Assembly: GCA_030730585.1 (NCBI GenBank)
Contig: JANQUV010000095.1
Coordinates: forward strand, 1-54,320
DNA: 54,320 nucleotides
Source: Haliea sp.
Lineage (GTDB): Bacteria > Pseudomonadota > Gammaproteobacteria > Pseudomonadales > Halieaceae
Direction: 5' to 3'
Made by a program: the position numbers and the translations under genes. The notes under the pieces were generated by a model, which saw only the letters and a list, made by a program, of their open reading frames with translations, did not search any database and was not told where the DNA came from. Below, in pieces: positions 1 to 8,291 of this stretch (its first letter is position 1; the number at the start of each line of letters is the position of its first letter).

Positions 1-55
1 AACCGGCGACCTCAACCTTGGCAAGGTTGCGCTCTACCAACTGAGCTATTCCCGC
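1..55 (-). tRNA. tRNA-Gly (anticodon GCC), 5' part only, cut by window edge
   Basis: Read on the minus strand from 55 to 1 this gives the acceptor 5' strand GCGGGAA, a D arm (GCTC, loop, GAGC), an anticodon arm with stem CAACC/GGTTG and loop TTGCCAA (anticodon GCC), and the beginning of the variable region and T arm. The T loop and acceptor 3' strand lie outside the window. The order uvrC-pgsA-tRNA-Gly is familiar from Pseudomonas and enteric bacteria, where tRNA-Cys and tRNA-Leu often follow; here that would be off the edge. Confidence 0.93.
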
Positions 56-116
56 TTTACTACTTCGTTACTGCCTTTTCCCTGGTCGCCGGAACCGTCG
101 AGGCTTCGCGCCCCGC

Positions 117-161
117 CTCAACCTTATCAAGGTTGCGCTCTACCAACTGAGCTATTCCCGC
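117..161 (-). pseudogene. tRNA-Gly 5'-half copy with GAU anticodon (second unit)
   Basis: Identical to the copy at 223-267, including the two anticodon changes. It is followed by the same linker and then by the intact tRNA-Gly starting at 55. As in the first copy, the acceptor 3' strand and T arm are absent. Confidence 0.8.
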
Positions 162-222
162 TTTACTACTTCGTTACTGCCTTTTCCCTGGTCGCCGGAA
201 CCGTCGAGGCTTCGCGCCCCGC

Positions 223-267
223 CTCAACCTTATCAAGGTTGCGCTCTACCAACTGAGCTATTCCCGC
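223..267 (-). pseudogene. tRNA-Gly 5'-half copy with GAU anticodon (promoter-proximal)
   Basis: This is identical to the true tRNA-Gly over 45 nt except for two bases in the anticodon loop, which change GCC to GAU (an Ile anticodon). The D arm and anticodon arm can fold fully. No T arm or 3' acceptor strand follows, so it cannot be a conventional tRNA by itself. Confidence 0.8.
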
Positions 268-301
268 GACACCACGCTGCCGTAACCGCGTGAGGGCGCC
301 T

Positions 302-329
302 ATTCTAGGGCCTGTGCTGGCTCTGTCAA
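302..329 (-). promoter_or_regulatory. Stable-RNA promoter driving the tRNA-Gly region
   Basis: On the minus strand a consensus -35 TTGACA (324-329) is followed after 16 bp by a near-consensus -10 TAGAAT (302-307) and a GC-rich discriminator. This is the usual architecture of stringently controlled tRNA/rRNA promoters. It faces the tRNA-half repeats and the tRNA-Gly gene, with roughly 30 bp of leader before the first tRNA-like sequence. Confidence 0.8.
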
Positions 330-343
330 GAAGAATGCGGGAG

Positions 344-904
344 TCATTGCCCCTTCATTACCTCTGCTGCTGCACGCAGGTAAATCACCATCGACCACAG
401 CGTCAAAACGGCTGCGGCATAGAGCATCAGGTAGCACAGCGCCAGTAGCCAACCCTCGTCCAGAACGGGGTCAATCGCCAGCAGGCCAATAATCGCAATC
501 ATCTGGAATGCTGTTTTGACCTTGCCAATGTAGGACACGGCAACGGAGGTGCGCTGCCCCAGCGTGGCCATCCACTCACGCAGGGCTGAAACAACAATTT
601 CACGTCCGATAATGACGCTTGCCGCCAGAGTGAGCAGAATGTGGTTGTGGCGTTCAACCAGCAGCACAAGCGCCACTGCGACCATCAACTTGTCGGCCAC
701 CGGGTCCAGAAAAGCACCAAATTTGGTCATCTGGCCAAGGCGTCTCGCGAGGTAACCATCCAGCCAGTCGGTGACGGCGGCCACTGTAAACACGCCCGCC
801 GCAATCAACAGGTGGTGCTGAAATGGCAGATAAAAAACCAATACCAGCACGGGGATAAGGCATATACGCATCATGGTGAGCGCGTTGGGTATATTGATAC
901 TCAA
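344..904 (-). CDS. pgsA: CDP-diacylglycerol--glycerol-3-phosphate 3-phosphatidyltransferase
   Basis: An inner-membrane enzyme that makes phosphatidylglycerol-phosphate, the first committed step of phosphatidylglycerol and cardiolipin synthesis. The CDP-alcohol phosphotransferase signature is visible at about residues 46-73: DWLDG, ARR, G, then FLDP and D. Several hydrophobic helices follow. I place the start at a TTG at 904, which has a GGAG 11 nt upstream, gives 186 residues (the Escherichia coli protein is about 182) and clears the uvrC stop at 921. An ATG at 982 would add 26 unconserved-looking residues and overlap uvrC by about 60 bp. It lies directly downstream of uvrC, a widespread pairing, and probably shares its transcript. 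Confidence 0.93.
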   Translation of the reverse strand: MSINIPNALTMMRICLIPVLVLVFYLPFQHHLLIAAGVFTVAAVTDWLDGYLARRLGQMTKFGAFLDPVADKLMVAVALVLLVERHNHILLTLAASVIIGREIVVSALREWMATLGQRTSVAVSYIGKVKTAFQMIAIIGLLAIDPVLDEGWLLALCYLMLYAAAVLTLWSMVIYLRAAAEVMKGQ

Positions 905-920
905 AAGGGAATTTGCTCCA

Positions 921-2747
921 TTACTGGCCACTGCCGTGTAGATGATCGTATATCTGTTGCGCCAGGGTCGCACTAATTCCATTAATTTTTTTCAGTTCGT
1001 CCACATTGGCATTGGTGACCGCGCTGGCACTGCCAAAATGGCGCAGTAACTCACGGCGCCGCTTGGCTCCCACGCCGGGAATATTTTCCAGTGACGAGCG
1101 CGAGCGGGCTTTATCGCGGCGGGCGCGGTGGCCGGTTATCGCAAAGCGGTGAGCTTCATCGCGAATCGACTGGATCAAATGCAGCGCAGGGTTATCTCCA
1201 CGCAACTGGGTCTCTGCCCCGGTATCCCCCCGGATCAAAGTCTCGAAGCCGGCCTTGCGAGTGACGCCTTTGGCCACCCCCACAACTTCAATGGAGTCCA
1301 GCTGCAGCGACTCGAGCACCTGCATCGCCTGCGATACCTGCCCTTTACCGCCATCAATGAAGAGAATATCGGGCAGGCTGCCCTCTCCTGCTTGCAGGCG
1401 TGTATAGCGCCGTTCAAGCGCCTGCTGCATAGCGGCATAATCATCGCCCCCCGTAATCCCTTCGATATTGAAGCGCCGGTAATCGGATTTGCGCGGGCCA
1501 TTTTGATCAAAGACAACACAAGATGCGACGGTCGCTTCGCCCGAGCTGTGGCTGATGTCAAAGCATTCCATACGCTCAGGCAGCGCGGGCAGCCCGAGCA
1601 GTTCTTGTACTGCCTGTAGCCGGTCCAATGTGGATTGGCGCCCGGCGAGATGAGACTGCAAATTAGTATCCGCGGTTTGGCGTGCCAGCTGTAGCCACCT
1701 TGCGCGGGCATCACGAACTTTGGAGCGAATACGCACGCGGCGCCCGGCTTGCGAGGTGAGTGCATCCTCCAAGGATTCGCTGTCTTCGGGCAGTTCCGTA
1801 ACGAGAATCTCACCGGGTATCGGCCGGCCTCCTGCCAAATAGAACTGAGGCAAAAACGCGGCCAGTACTTCGGCGCAGGTTTCATCCAGTTTCAGCGGTG
1901 GATACCAGGTTTTGCTGCCCAGAACCTGTGCGTTGCGTACGAACAACACCTGCACACAGGCCCGCCCGCCCTCCACAGCTGCGGCCAGTATGTCGAGCTC
2001 CCCGGTAGAACCCTCGATGCCTTGACTCGCTTGAACATGCTGCAATTGGCCGATTTGGTCGCGGTATACCGCAGCCTTTTCATATTCGAGAGCCGCAGCC
2101 GCACGCTCCATGTCGTCGGCAAGGCGCACCAACAATTCCTGCGATTTTCCGCCGAGAAACAGCGAGGTGTTTTGCACCTGCTCTGCATAGTCCTCGGCTG
2201 ACACCAGGTTGACACAGGGAGCGGTACAGCGGTCAATCTGGTGCTGCAGGCACGGCCGGGACCGATTGCGAAAAAAGCTGTCTTCGCACTGGCGCACGCG
2301 AAACACTTTCTGCAAAAAGTGCAGTGACTCGCGAACGGCAGAGGCTGAGGGGTAAGGGCCGAAATAACTGCCTTTGCGGCGTTTTCGGCCGCGGTGAAGG
2401 CTCAATCGCGGAAATTCATCGTCACTGGAAAGAAAGATGTAGGGGTAGGATTTGTCGTCTCGCAGCAGAATATTGTAAGGCGGACGATGGCTTTTGATCA
2501 GGTTGTGTTCTAACAGCAGAGCGTCTACCTCAGTGGAGGTGACGGTAACCTGAATATCCTGAATGCGCGCCACCAAGGCCATGGTTTTGGTGGTCAAGCC
2601 TGCGGCCCTAAAGTAGCTGCTGACCCGCGCGCGGAGGTTGCGGGCCTTACCCACATAAAGCAGCTGGGCATCGGCGTCATACATCTGATAGACGCCGGGG
2701 CGAGTTGTGAGCTGTTGTAAAAAGCTCTCTGCGTCGAAGTCGCTCAC
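921..2747 (-). CDS. uvrC: Excinuclease ABC subunit C
   Basis: The nuclease subunit of UvrABC nucleotide excision repair, which cuts the damaged strand on both sides of a lesion. At 608 residues it has full family length. A GIY-YIG domain lies near residues 16-95 (GVYQMYD, LLYVGKARNL). A UVR motif that contacts UvrB is near 203-238. The RNase H-like C-terminal nuclease region includes ECFDISH. Two helix-hairpin-helix motifs are at the end (IPGVGAKRR, INGISATLAQQI). The start overlaps the murB stop by 4 bp (ATGA), so the genes are likely translationally coupled. pgsA follows on the same strand. Confidence 0.98.
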   Translation of the reverse strand: MSDFDAESFLQQLTTRPGVYQMYDADAQLLYVGKARNLRARVSSYFRAAGLTTKTMALVARIQDIQVTVTSTEVDALLLEHNLIKSHRPPYNILLRDDKSYPYIFLSSDDEFPRLSLHRGRKRRKGSYFGPYPSASAVRESLHFLQKVFRVRQCEDSFFRNRSRPCLQHQIDRCTAPCVNLVSAEDYAEQVQNTSLFLGGKSQELLVRLADDMERAAAALEYEKAAVYRDQIGQLQHVQASQGIEGSTGELDILAAAVEGGRACVQVLFVRNAQVLGSKTWYPPLKLDETCAEVLAAFLPQFYLAGGRPIPGEILVTELPEDSESLEDALTSQAGRRVRIRSKVRDARARWLQLARQTADTNLQSHLAGRQSTLDRLQAVQELLGLPALPERMECFDISHSSGEATVASCVVFDQNGPRKSDYRRFNIEGITGGDDYAAMQQALERRYTRLQAGEGSLPDILFIDGGKGQVSQAMQVLESLQLDSIEVVGVAKGVTRKAGFETLIRGDTGAETQLRGDNPALHLIQSIRDEAHRFAITGHRARRDKARSRSSLENIPGVGAKRRRELLRHFGSASAVTNANVDELKKINGISATLAQQIYDHLHGSGQ

Positions 2748-3772
2748 GCAAGCGCTCCGTATATGCGTGGCTCAATCTCGAGCTGTACTGCGAACTTTTG
2801 CGCCACGGAGGCCTGAATTTTCGCCGCCAAAGCGAGTATCGCGGGCCCTGAATTGGCCCCATAATTCACCAGCACCAGCGCGTGCCCTGAGTGAATGCCC
2901 ACACCGCCCAGGCGCTGACCTTTCCAGCCTGCCTGTTCGATCAGCCATGCGGCGGCCAGCTTTCGTTGCTGTTGGTTTACCGGGAACACCGGTATGCCTG
3001 GATACTGCTGCTGCAACGCTACTGCGAGGTCCTGTGGCACCACCGGATTTTTAAAAAAACTACCGGCGTTTGGCTCTATTGCCGGGTCGGGCAAACGTGC
3101 GCGACGTAATGCCACAACCGCGTCGTACACGTTTTGCGGTGTTGCATTATTGGCTTGTCCTGCGGCCTCGATGGCGCTTTGCAAGGCGGGATATTGGGTA
3201 TTTACGGCTGGCTGCTTGGCCAGTTGCAGGTCGACGTGGGTGATCACCAGCTGGTCCGCTAAACGCTGCTTGAAAACACTGTCGCGGTAACCAAAACCGC
3301 ACTCTTCGCGGCTCAGCGACAGCGCACTGCCATCACGACAGTAACGGGAGTGTACGGCCGTCACGAACGGTGCCAACTCGCAGCCATACGCACCAATATT
3401 TTGAATGGGAGCCGCACCCACAGTGCCGGGAATCAATGCCAGATTTTCCAGGCCGTAATAGCCCTGCTCCAGCGACCAGGTAACCAATGCGTGCCAGTTT
3501 TCACCGGCACCGATACGCAGCGTGACGTGGCCATCGGTTTCATTGAGCTTTTCGCGCCCCAACAACTTAATAACCAACACCAGCGCATTCAGCTGGGGTT
3601 GCAACACCACATTACTGCCCTCGCCTAAAGGCAGAACAGCCAGCGCGTGATTCTGCGCCCAGGTGAGGGCATCCTTCAACTCAGTCAGCGTGTGCACTGT
3701 TCGCAGCGCTTTGGCCTGCGTTTGCAGACGCAGGCTGTTGCGGGGCTGACGAGAGTTGGGCGCATCAAGCAC
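2744..3772 (-). CDS. murB: UDP-N-acetylenolpyruvoylglucosamine reductase
   Basis: A cytoplasmic FAD enzyme that reduces UDP-GlcNAc-enolpyruvate to UDP-MurNAc with NADPH, the second step of peptidoglycan precursor synthesis. It is a 342-residue type I MurB. The FAD-binding motif PLGEGSNVVL is near residue 50, GFGYRDSVF supplies the substrate-binding Tyr/Arg, and NAGSFFKNP carries the catalytic Ser. The start is GTG and overlaps the upstream phosphatase stop by 8 bp. The stop overlaps the uvrC start. The cell-wall gene therefore sits in a coupled chain with LPS genes upstream and a repair gene downstream. Confidence 0.98.
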   Translation of the reverse strand: MLDAPNSRQPRNSLRLQTQAKALRTVHTLTELKDALTWAQNHALAVLPLGEGSNVVLQPQLNALVLVIKLLGREKLNETDGHVTLRIGAGENWHALVTWSLEQGYYGLENLALIPGTVGAAPIQNIGAYGCELAPFVTAVHSRYCRDGSALSLSREECGFGYRDSVFKQRLADQLVITHVDLQLAKQPAVNTQYPALQSAIEAAGQANNATPQNVYDAVVALRRARLPDPAIEPNAGSFFKNPVVPQDLAVALQQQYPGIPVFPVNQQQRKLAAAWLIEQAGWKGQRLGGVGIHSGHALVLVNYGANSGPAILALAAKIQASVAQKFAVQLEIEPRIYGALA

Positions 3773-4298
3773 GCTGCAAGAGCTCTTCGATTAACCCTTC
3801 ACTGGCGGCTTCAACCAACTCAAGCACCCTCACGAATCCGTCGCCGCTGCCATAGTAAGGGTCAGGCACTTCCAGTACGGGGCTGTCTGCTGCAAATTCG
3901 AGAAACAGCCCGATGTGCCCCGCGTAATCCACAGGGGCTTCGCGGCGCAGCACGTCCAGGTTCGATTCGTCCATAGCCAGCAAGTAATCAAAGCTGTAGT
4001 AGTCCTCCCATTGCAGCTGGCGCGCCCGCAAAGTACTGATGTCGTAGCCTCGTACGCGCGCAGCGTCAGTGCTGCGGGGGTCGGGCGATTTGCCGACATG
4101 CCACCCCGCTGTGCCACAGGAGTCAACCCCGATACGGTCCTGCAATCCGCGGGCAGCGAGGCGCTGCCGAAACACACCCTCGGCGGTGGGCGAACGACAA
4201 ATATTGCCCAAACACACGAACAGTACCTGTGGGGGTGCGGCCGGCTCAGGTGCGGCCGGCTCAGGTGCGGCCGGCTCAGGTGCCCCTGGCTTGCTCAC
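3765..4298 (-). CDS. Low-molecular-weight protein-tyrosine phosphatase
   Basis: It belongs to the LMW-PTP/arsenate reductase-like fold. The phosphatase P-loop CLGNICRS (C-x5-R-S) is near residues 29-36 and the general-acid loop is DPYYG near the C-terminus. These point to a tyrosine phosphatase rather than an arsenate reductase. Some relatives regulate capsule or LPS kinases; no kinase is visible here and the substrate is unknown. The start is GTG, overlapping the kdsB stop by 4 bp. The oddity is an N-terminal tail of about 22 residues made of A-P-E-P-A repeats, encoded by a perfect 15-bp tandem repeat, ahead of the usual first beta strand (VLFVCLGN). Confidence 0.92.
   Translation of the reverse strand: MSKPGAPEPAAPEPAAPEPAAPPQVLFVCLGNICRSPTAEGVFRQRLAARGLQDRIGVDSCGTAGWHVGKSPDPRSTDAARVRGYDISTLRARQLQWEDYYSFDYLLAMDESNLDVLRREAPVDYAGHIGLFLEFAADSPVLEVPDPYYGSGDGFVRVLELVEAASEGLIEELLQRA
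4234..4278. repeat. 15-bp direct repeat x3 encoding PEPAA units
   Basis: Three identical 15-bp copies (unit ggtgcggccggctca on plus) are followed by a degenerate partial fourth. They encode the Pro/Glu/Ala-rich N-terminal tail of the phosphatase at 3765-4298. The unit length is a multiple of three, so slippage would change the tail length without shifting the frame. Confidence 0.95.
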
Positions 4299-5059
4299 AG
4301 GCGTTCCTCAAAGCGCTGACGAACGGCTGCCAGATCGTCCGCGGTATCGACTCCACCGGGGACCTCGGCAACGGTCTCCTCAACATGAATGCCGATACCG
4401 TGATACAGGGCGCGCAACTGCTCGAGCTGCTCGAGCTGCTCCAGCGGTGCCGGTGGCCAGGCAACGTAACGATGCAGAAACGCGACGCGATAGGCATAAA
4501 TTCCCACGTGCCGAAACCAGCGGCCCTCTGCGGGCAGCGCATCGGGCGCAGCGGAAAAGGCGTCACGCGGCCACGGCACGGGGGCACGGCTGAAGTAGAG
4601 TGCCCTGCCCCGCCCATCGGCCACGACCTTCACGGCGTTAGGGTTGAGTAACTCCTCAACGCTGGTAATCGGCACACAGAGCGTGGCGATACCGCATTCG
4701 GGCTGGGCAGCCAAATTGTGCGCAACCTGGTCGATGACGGCGGGCGGTATCATCGGTTCGTCGCCCTGCACATTCACCACAATCGCGTCATCGGCCAGTT
4801 GCAACTGCCGGGCAACCTCGGCCAGCCGATCGGTTCCAGAAGGGTGGCTCAAGGCGGTCATGCAGCTTTCTGCGCCAAACGCGTTCGCTAGGCGGGCGAC
4901 TCGTTCGTCATCCGTGGCAATCACCACGCGCTGCGCACCGCTCTGCCGGGCTTGCTCCCACACTCGCTGCAGCATAGGGCGCCCGGCGATGTCGAGCAGC
5001 GGCTTACCCGGTAACCGGGTTGACGCATAGCGTGCAGGAATGATGACAGTGAAGCTCAT
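4295..5059 (-). CDS. kdsB: 3-deoxy-manno-octulosonate cytidylyltransferase
   Basis: Activates Kdo as CMP-Kdo for attachment to lipid A. The 254-residue length is typical. The nucleotidyltransferase N-terminus [16 protein letters not shown] binds CTP, and VVNVQGDEP is the conserved metal/nucleotide motif. The C-terminal EQLRAL segment matches the family. A run of LEQ triplets ([10 protein letters not shown]) is encoded by short direct repeats near 4415-4445. It sits where the family normally has a Leu/Glu-rich helix, so I read it as a slightly homogenised normal element. It precedes lpxK by 23 bp in the transcript order lpxK-kdsB-phosphatase-murB. Confidence 0.97.
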   Translation of the reverse strand: MSFTVIIPARYASTRLPGKPLLDIAGRPMLQRVWEQARQSGAQRVVIATDDERVARLANAFGAESCMTALSHPSGTDRLAEVARQLQLADDAIVVNVQGDEPMIPPAVIDQVAHNLAAQPECGIATLCVPITSVEELLNPNAVKVVADGRGRALYFSRAPVPWPRDAFSAAPDALPAEGRWFRHVGIYAYRVAFLHRYVAWPPAPLEQLEQLEQLRALYHGIGIHVEETVAEVPGGVDTADDLAAVRQRFEERL

Positions 5060-5082
5060 AGGATCTAAGAACTCAGCAACGG

Positions 5083-6060
5083 TTAAATGACCAACGCCGC
5101 AATGCGATCGACAAGGGCATCGGGTAGACGAGCGCTAATTTTGAGATACCAATCGTTTTTGCGGGCGAAGCTTGCGCATTTTACCGCGTCTTTCTCAGTC
5201 ATGATAAGCGGCCCATCGCTTAGCGCATCGAAATCCGCCTGTGTATAGCGGTAATGGTCAGGGAAACTGTGTGGCGTAACGCGGTAGCCCAGGCCTGCAA
5301 GCGTGGTAAAAAACTGCTCAGGTTGACCTATTCCTGCAACAGCCTGCACCTCTGTTTCGGTTGCAGGAGCTTCGCATAGAGCGTCTGGCCGCAGTGGCAC
5401 CAGCCCATCCACGACGTAAGCCACGCTATTGTGCGAGGAGTCACCGCCCCGCCACAGCACGGCATTGACACCAGCAAGACGTGCGACCGGTTCACGTAAA
5501 GGCCCTGCAGGCAAGCAGAAACCGTTGCCAACGCCGCGCTGCGCGTCCAGCACCACAATCTCGAAATCCCGCGCCAGCGCGTAATGCTGCAAACCGTCAT
5601 CGCAGAGCACAATATCAACCTTTTCATCTGCCAGCAAAGCACGCACGGCCGCTGGCCGGTTAGGATCGACCATACAGGGGGCTCCGGTACGATGAAAAAT
5701 CAGCAGCGGTTCGTCGCCGCAGTCGATCGCCTGGCTATGCGCAGTGACACGGTGCGGGAAAGTGCCGCCCGTTGCGCCGTACCCGCGGCTAACAACGCCA
5801 GGGCGCAAACCACGCGCCTGCAGTGCCTCGACCAAGGCAATCACGATGGGGGTTTTACCGGTGCCGCCTACGGTGATATTGCCGACTATGACTACCGGCG
5901 CGGGCGCGCGGTACACTGGGTACAAGCCTGCTCGATAGCCCCAGCGGCGCAGCGCTGTAGTACAGCGGTAAACGAACTCCAGTGGCCGTAGCAGCCAAAC
6001 CCAACGCTCACCGCTGTACCAGCCACGCAGCAGAGCCGCTTCTGCTCGGGAATTAGTCAC
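5083..6060 (-). CDS. lpxK: Tetraacyldisaccharide 4'-kinase
   Basis: Phosphorylates the lipid A disaccharide at the 4' position on the cytoplasmic face of the inner membrane. The Walker A motif is [12 protein letters not shown] near residues 60-71, and the downstream [10 protein letters not shown] motif is typical of LpxK. I choose the GTG at 6060: it overlaps the msbA stop (GTGACTAA), has AGGAG just upstream, and gives 325 residues, close to the usual 328. Longer starts reach into msbA and add an unconserved Arg/Ser-rich stretch. The msbA-lpxK pairing is very common. Confidence 0.96.
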   Translation of the reverse strand: MTNSRAEAALLRGWYSGERWVWLLRPLEFVYRCTTALRRWGYRAGLYPVYRAPAPVVIVGNITVGGTGKTPIVIALVEALQARGLRPGVVSRGYGATGGTFPHRVTAHSQAIDCGDEPLLIFHRTGAPCMVDPNRPAAVRALLADEKVDIVLCDDGLQHYALARDFEIVVLDAQRGVGNGFCLPAGPLREPVARLAGVNAVLWRGGDSSHNSVAYVVDGLVPLRPDALCEAPATETEVQAVAGIGQPEQFFTTLAGLGYRVTPHSFPDHYRYTQADFDALSDGPLIMTEKDAVKCASFARKNDWYLKISARLPDALVDRIAALVI

Positions 6061-7867
6061 TGAACTCCTGGTGATAGAGTTGCGCATACAGGCCACCCTG
6101 TGCCAACAGCTCGTCATGCGTGCCCGAGGCAACAATACTGCCCGCGTCCATCACTACGATGCGATCAGCGCGTTCCACGGTCGACAGACGATGCGCAATA
6201 ACGATGCTGGTGCGATTAGCCATAATGGCCTCCAGCGCGCGCTGAATGCGATGCTCCGATTCGTTATCGAGCGCGGAGGTGGCTTCATCCAGAATCAACA
6301 CCGGCGCATCTTTGAGAATCGCCCGCGCGATAGCCAGCCGTTGGCGCTGGCCACCGCTGAGGCCACCCCCGTCGTCGCCCAGCAAGGTATCCAGCCCATC
6401 GGGCAACCGTTGGATAAACTCCATGGCATGCGCAGACTGACAGGCGGCAATAACCGCTTCCCGGCTGGCTCGGGCGAGGTCACCGTAAGCGACATTGTTA
6501 AACACAGTGTCCTGGAACAGTGTGACATGCTGCGCCACCATGGCCAGCTGGCGGCGCAGGTTCGCAAGCTCATAGTCGGCAATGGACACGTCATCCAAAG
6601 TAATCTCGCCGCTTTGCAGGGGATAGAATCGGGCCAATAATTGAATCAAGGTGCTTTTACCACTGCCAGAGCGCCCTACCAGAGCCACAGCTTCTCCCGC
6701 ACGTATGTTGAGGTTGACGCCCTTTAGCACCTCTTCCGTGGTTCCTGGGTAGGTAAAACTCACATTGTGCAGCGCTATATGGCCTTCAGCGCGCGCTACG
6801 CGATGGCTGCCATTGTCAATTTCATTGTCGAGGTCCAGCTGTGCAAAAATGTCTTCGGCAGCCGCAAGCCCGCGTTGAATGATGCTTTGAATACTGCTGA
6901 CCTGCCGAATCGGCTTACCCAGTAAACCCGCAGCCGTCAAAAAGGCCACCAGTGACCCCGCGCTGAAACCGCTGAGGATTTCGGGGTTCAAGGCAAACCA
7001 GACCAGTGCGCCCAGCGCAATTGACAGCATGGTTTGGATGACGGGCGTGCTAAAGGCGTCGACAAAAGCCAGTTTCAGGCTCTGGTTGCGGTTGTACTCG
7101 CTGGCTGCCGCGAAGCGCGCGTTTTGCTGCGCCTGGCCGCCGAACAACCTAACCTCACGGTAGCCGCCGATACTTTCGTTAGAAACCTGAGTCACATTAC
7201 CCATGGAATCCTGAATACGTCGGCTGTAGCGGCGAAAATGCTTACCAACCACATTCACAACCAGCGCGATGCACGGGGCTACCAGCATGAAAATCAGGCT
7301 TAAACGCCAGTTCAAATAAAACAGATAACCGAGTAACCCGATTACCGTGAGGCCCTCCCCCACCAAGACTTTCAATGCTTTGGTGGCGGCGCCAGTAATT
7401 TGCTCCACGTTATAAGTGATTTTGGAAATCAGCACACCCTGGCTGTGCGTGTCGTAGTAGCTGCTGGGGGCCAGCTGCATTTTCTCGAACAGCTCCATGC
7501 GCAACTGATGGATCAGGTTGCGAGCCACGTGATTCATGAAGTAGTTACCGGCGAAATAGCCCATGGAGCGGCTGAATGCCAGTACGATCATTGCAACAGG
7601 TACGCCAATGCGGGCAAACTCAAGCCGGGTCATGTCGCCCTCATCCAGCAAGGCATAGGCGGCCCGTGCAACCAGGCCGGACTCGGCCTCTGCCGAGTCA
7701 TTCAGCGAATCCAGCAGGAATTGCATGAGGTCGGCGAGCAGTACATTGCCCAGGGAGTAGAGCACATAACCAGCAATGCTCAGCGCGAACAAATACCAAT
7801 AGGGGAAAACATAAGTCACCAGCCGCCGGTACAGTTGCCAGTCGCTGGTTTTTTGCGGCTCAGTCAC
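6053..7867 (-). CDS. msbA: Lipid A/LPS flippase, ABC transporter with fused permease
   Basis: A homodimeric inner-membrane exporter that flips core-lipid A to the periplasmic leaflet. Its 604 residues hold an N-terminal six-helix transmembrane domain (about 1-330) and a C-terminal ATPase with Walker A VGRSGSGKST, signature LSGGQRQRLA, Walker B VLILDEATSALD and switch His in IVIAHRLSTV. The start is GTG and overlaps the exbD stop by 8 bp. The position directly before lpxK supports MsbA rather than a drug exporter of the same family. Confidence 0.95.
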   Translation of the reverse strand: MTEPQKTSDWQLYRRLVTYVFPYWYLFALSIAGYVLYSLGNVLLADLMQFLLDSLNDSAEAESGLVARAAYALLDEGDMTRLEFARIGVPVAMIVLAFSRSMGYFAGNYFMNHVARNLIHQLRMELFEKMQLAPSSYYDTHSQGVLISKITYNVEQITGAATKALKVLVGEGLTVIGLLGYLFYLNWRLSLIFMLVAPCIALVVNVVGKHFRRYSRRIQDSMGNVTQVSNESIGGYREVRLFGGQAQQNARFAAASEYNRNQSLKLAFVDAFSTPVIQTMLSIALGALVWFALNPEILSGFSAGSLVAFLTAAGLLGKPIRQVSSIQSIIQRGLAAAEDIFAQLDLDNEIDNGSHRVARAEGHIALHNVSFTYPGTTEEVLKGVNLNIRAGEAVALVGRSGSGKSTLIQLLARFYPLQSGEITLDDVSIADYELANLRRQLAMVAQHVTLFQDTVFNNVAYGDLARASREAVIAACQSAHAMEFIQRLPDGLDTLLGDDGGGLSGGQRQRLAIARAILKDAPVLILDEATSALDNESEHRIQRALEAIMANRTSIVIAHRLSTVERADRIVVMDAGSIVASGTHDELLAQGGLYAQLYHQEFSD

Positions 7868-8291
7868 TAGCGGCTGCCTCGGCCGGGAGACGAGTACTGA
7901 TATTCATGTGTACAAAGCCCATTTGGCCGGCAGCATCCATCGCTCGTACGACGTCCTGATGAGCCGCTTGTGCGTCTGCTGCTATAACCAGCGGCAGCGT
8001 GCTGTCTCCTGCCGAGACTTTGTAGATTGCCGCCTGCAGCGTGCGCAGGCGGTTGTCAACCAAGGGCTGCCCGTTTACGCGATAGCGCCCCTGCTCATCG
8101 ACCAACACTTCCACTTGCTGCTCTGTTACTTCGCGTGGCTCGCCATTGGCCTCAGGCAAATCGAGGGTGAGTTGGGTTTCGCGGGTAAACGTGGTTGAAA
8201 CCATAAAGAAAATCAGTAATAGAAAAACCACATCGATCAGGGGAGTCAGATTGACGCTCACCTCGGAGGCCTGCTGGCGGCGAAATTTCAA
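7860..8291 (-). CDS. exbD: ExbD/TolR-family biopolymer transport protein
   Basis: A small inner-membrane protein that, with its ExbB partner, couples the proton gradient to TonB- or Tol-type work. The 143 residues have a short cytoplasmic N-terminus, a single transmembrane helix containing the essential Asp (VNLTPLIDVVFLLLIFFM) and a periplasmic domain. The start appears to be TTG overlapping the exbB stop (TTGA). An ExbBD pair immediately before msbA-lpxK is a recurrent arrangement in gammaproteobacteria. No tonB or tolA is present here, so whether it serves TonB is not shown. Confidence 0.92.
   Translation of the reverse strand: MKFRRQQASEVSVNLTPLIDVVFLLLIFFMVSTTFTRETQLTLDLPEANGEPREVTEQQVEVLVDEQGRYRVNGQPLVDNRLRTLQAAIYKVSAGDSTLPLVIAADAQAAHQDVVRAMDAAGQMGFVHMNISTRLPAEAAASD

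Larger units (their letters stand above)
56..267 (-). repeat. Perfect tandem duplication, 2 x 106 bp, containing tRNA-Gly 5' halves
   Basis: Bases 56-161 and 162-267 are identical 106-bp units. Each contributes, in the minus orientation, a 45-nt stretch matching the 5' part of the adjacent tRNA-Gly, followed by a linker of about 61 nt. The linker contains a GAGGC/GCCTC hairpin in place of a T arm and a 9-nt segment complementary to the real tRNA. The units lie between the stable-RNA promoter and the intact tRNA, so they should be co-transcribed with it. The lack of divergence implies recent duplication or homogenisation. Tandem repeats containing part of a tRNA are known at tyrT of Escherichia coli, though there they derive from the 3' end. 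Confidence 0.95.

Noticed and set aside
921-982. Longer pgsA start at the ATG at 982
   Set aside because: It would overlap uvrC by about 60 bp and add a stretch without family character; the TTG at 904 has a ribosome site and gives normal length.
4415-4445. Short direct repeats in kdsB (LEQ triplets) as an insertion
   Set aside because: Other KdsB proteins have a Leu/Glu-rich helix of the same length here; this is only slight homogenisation.
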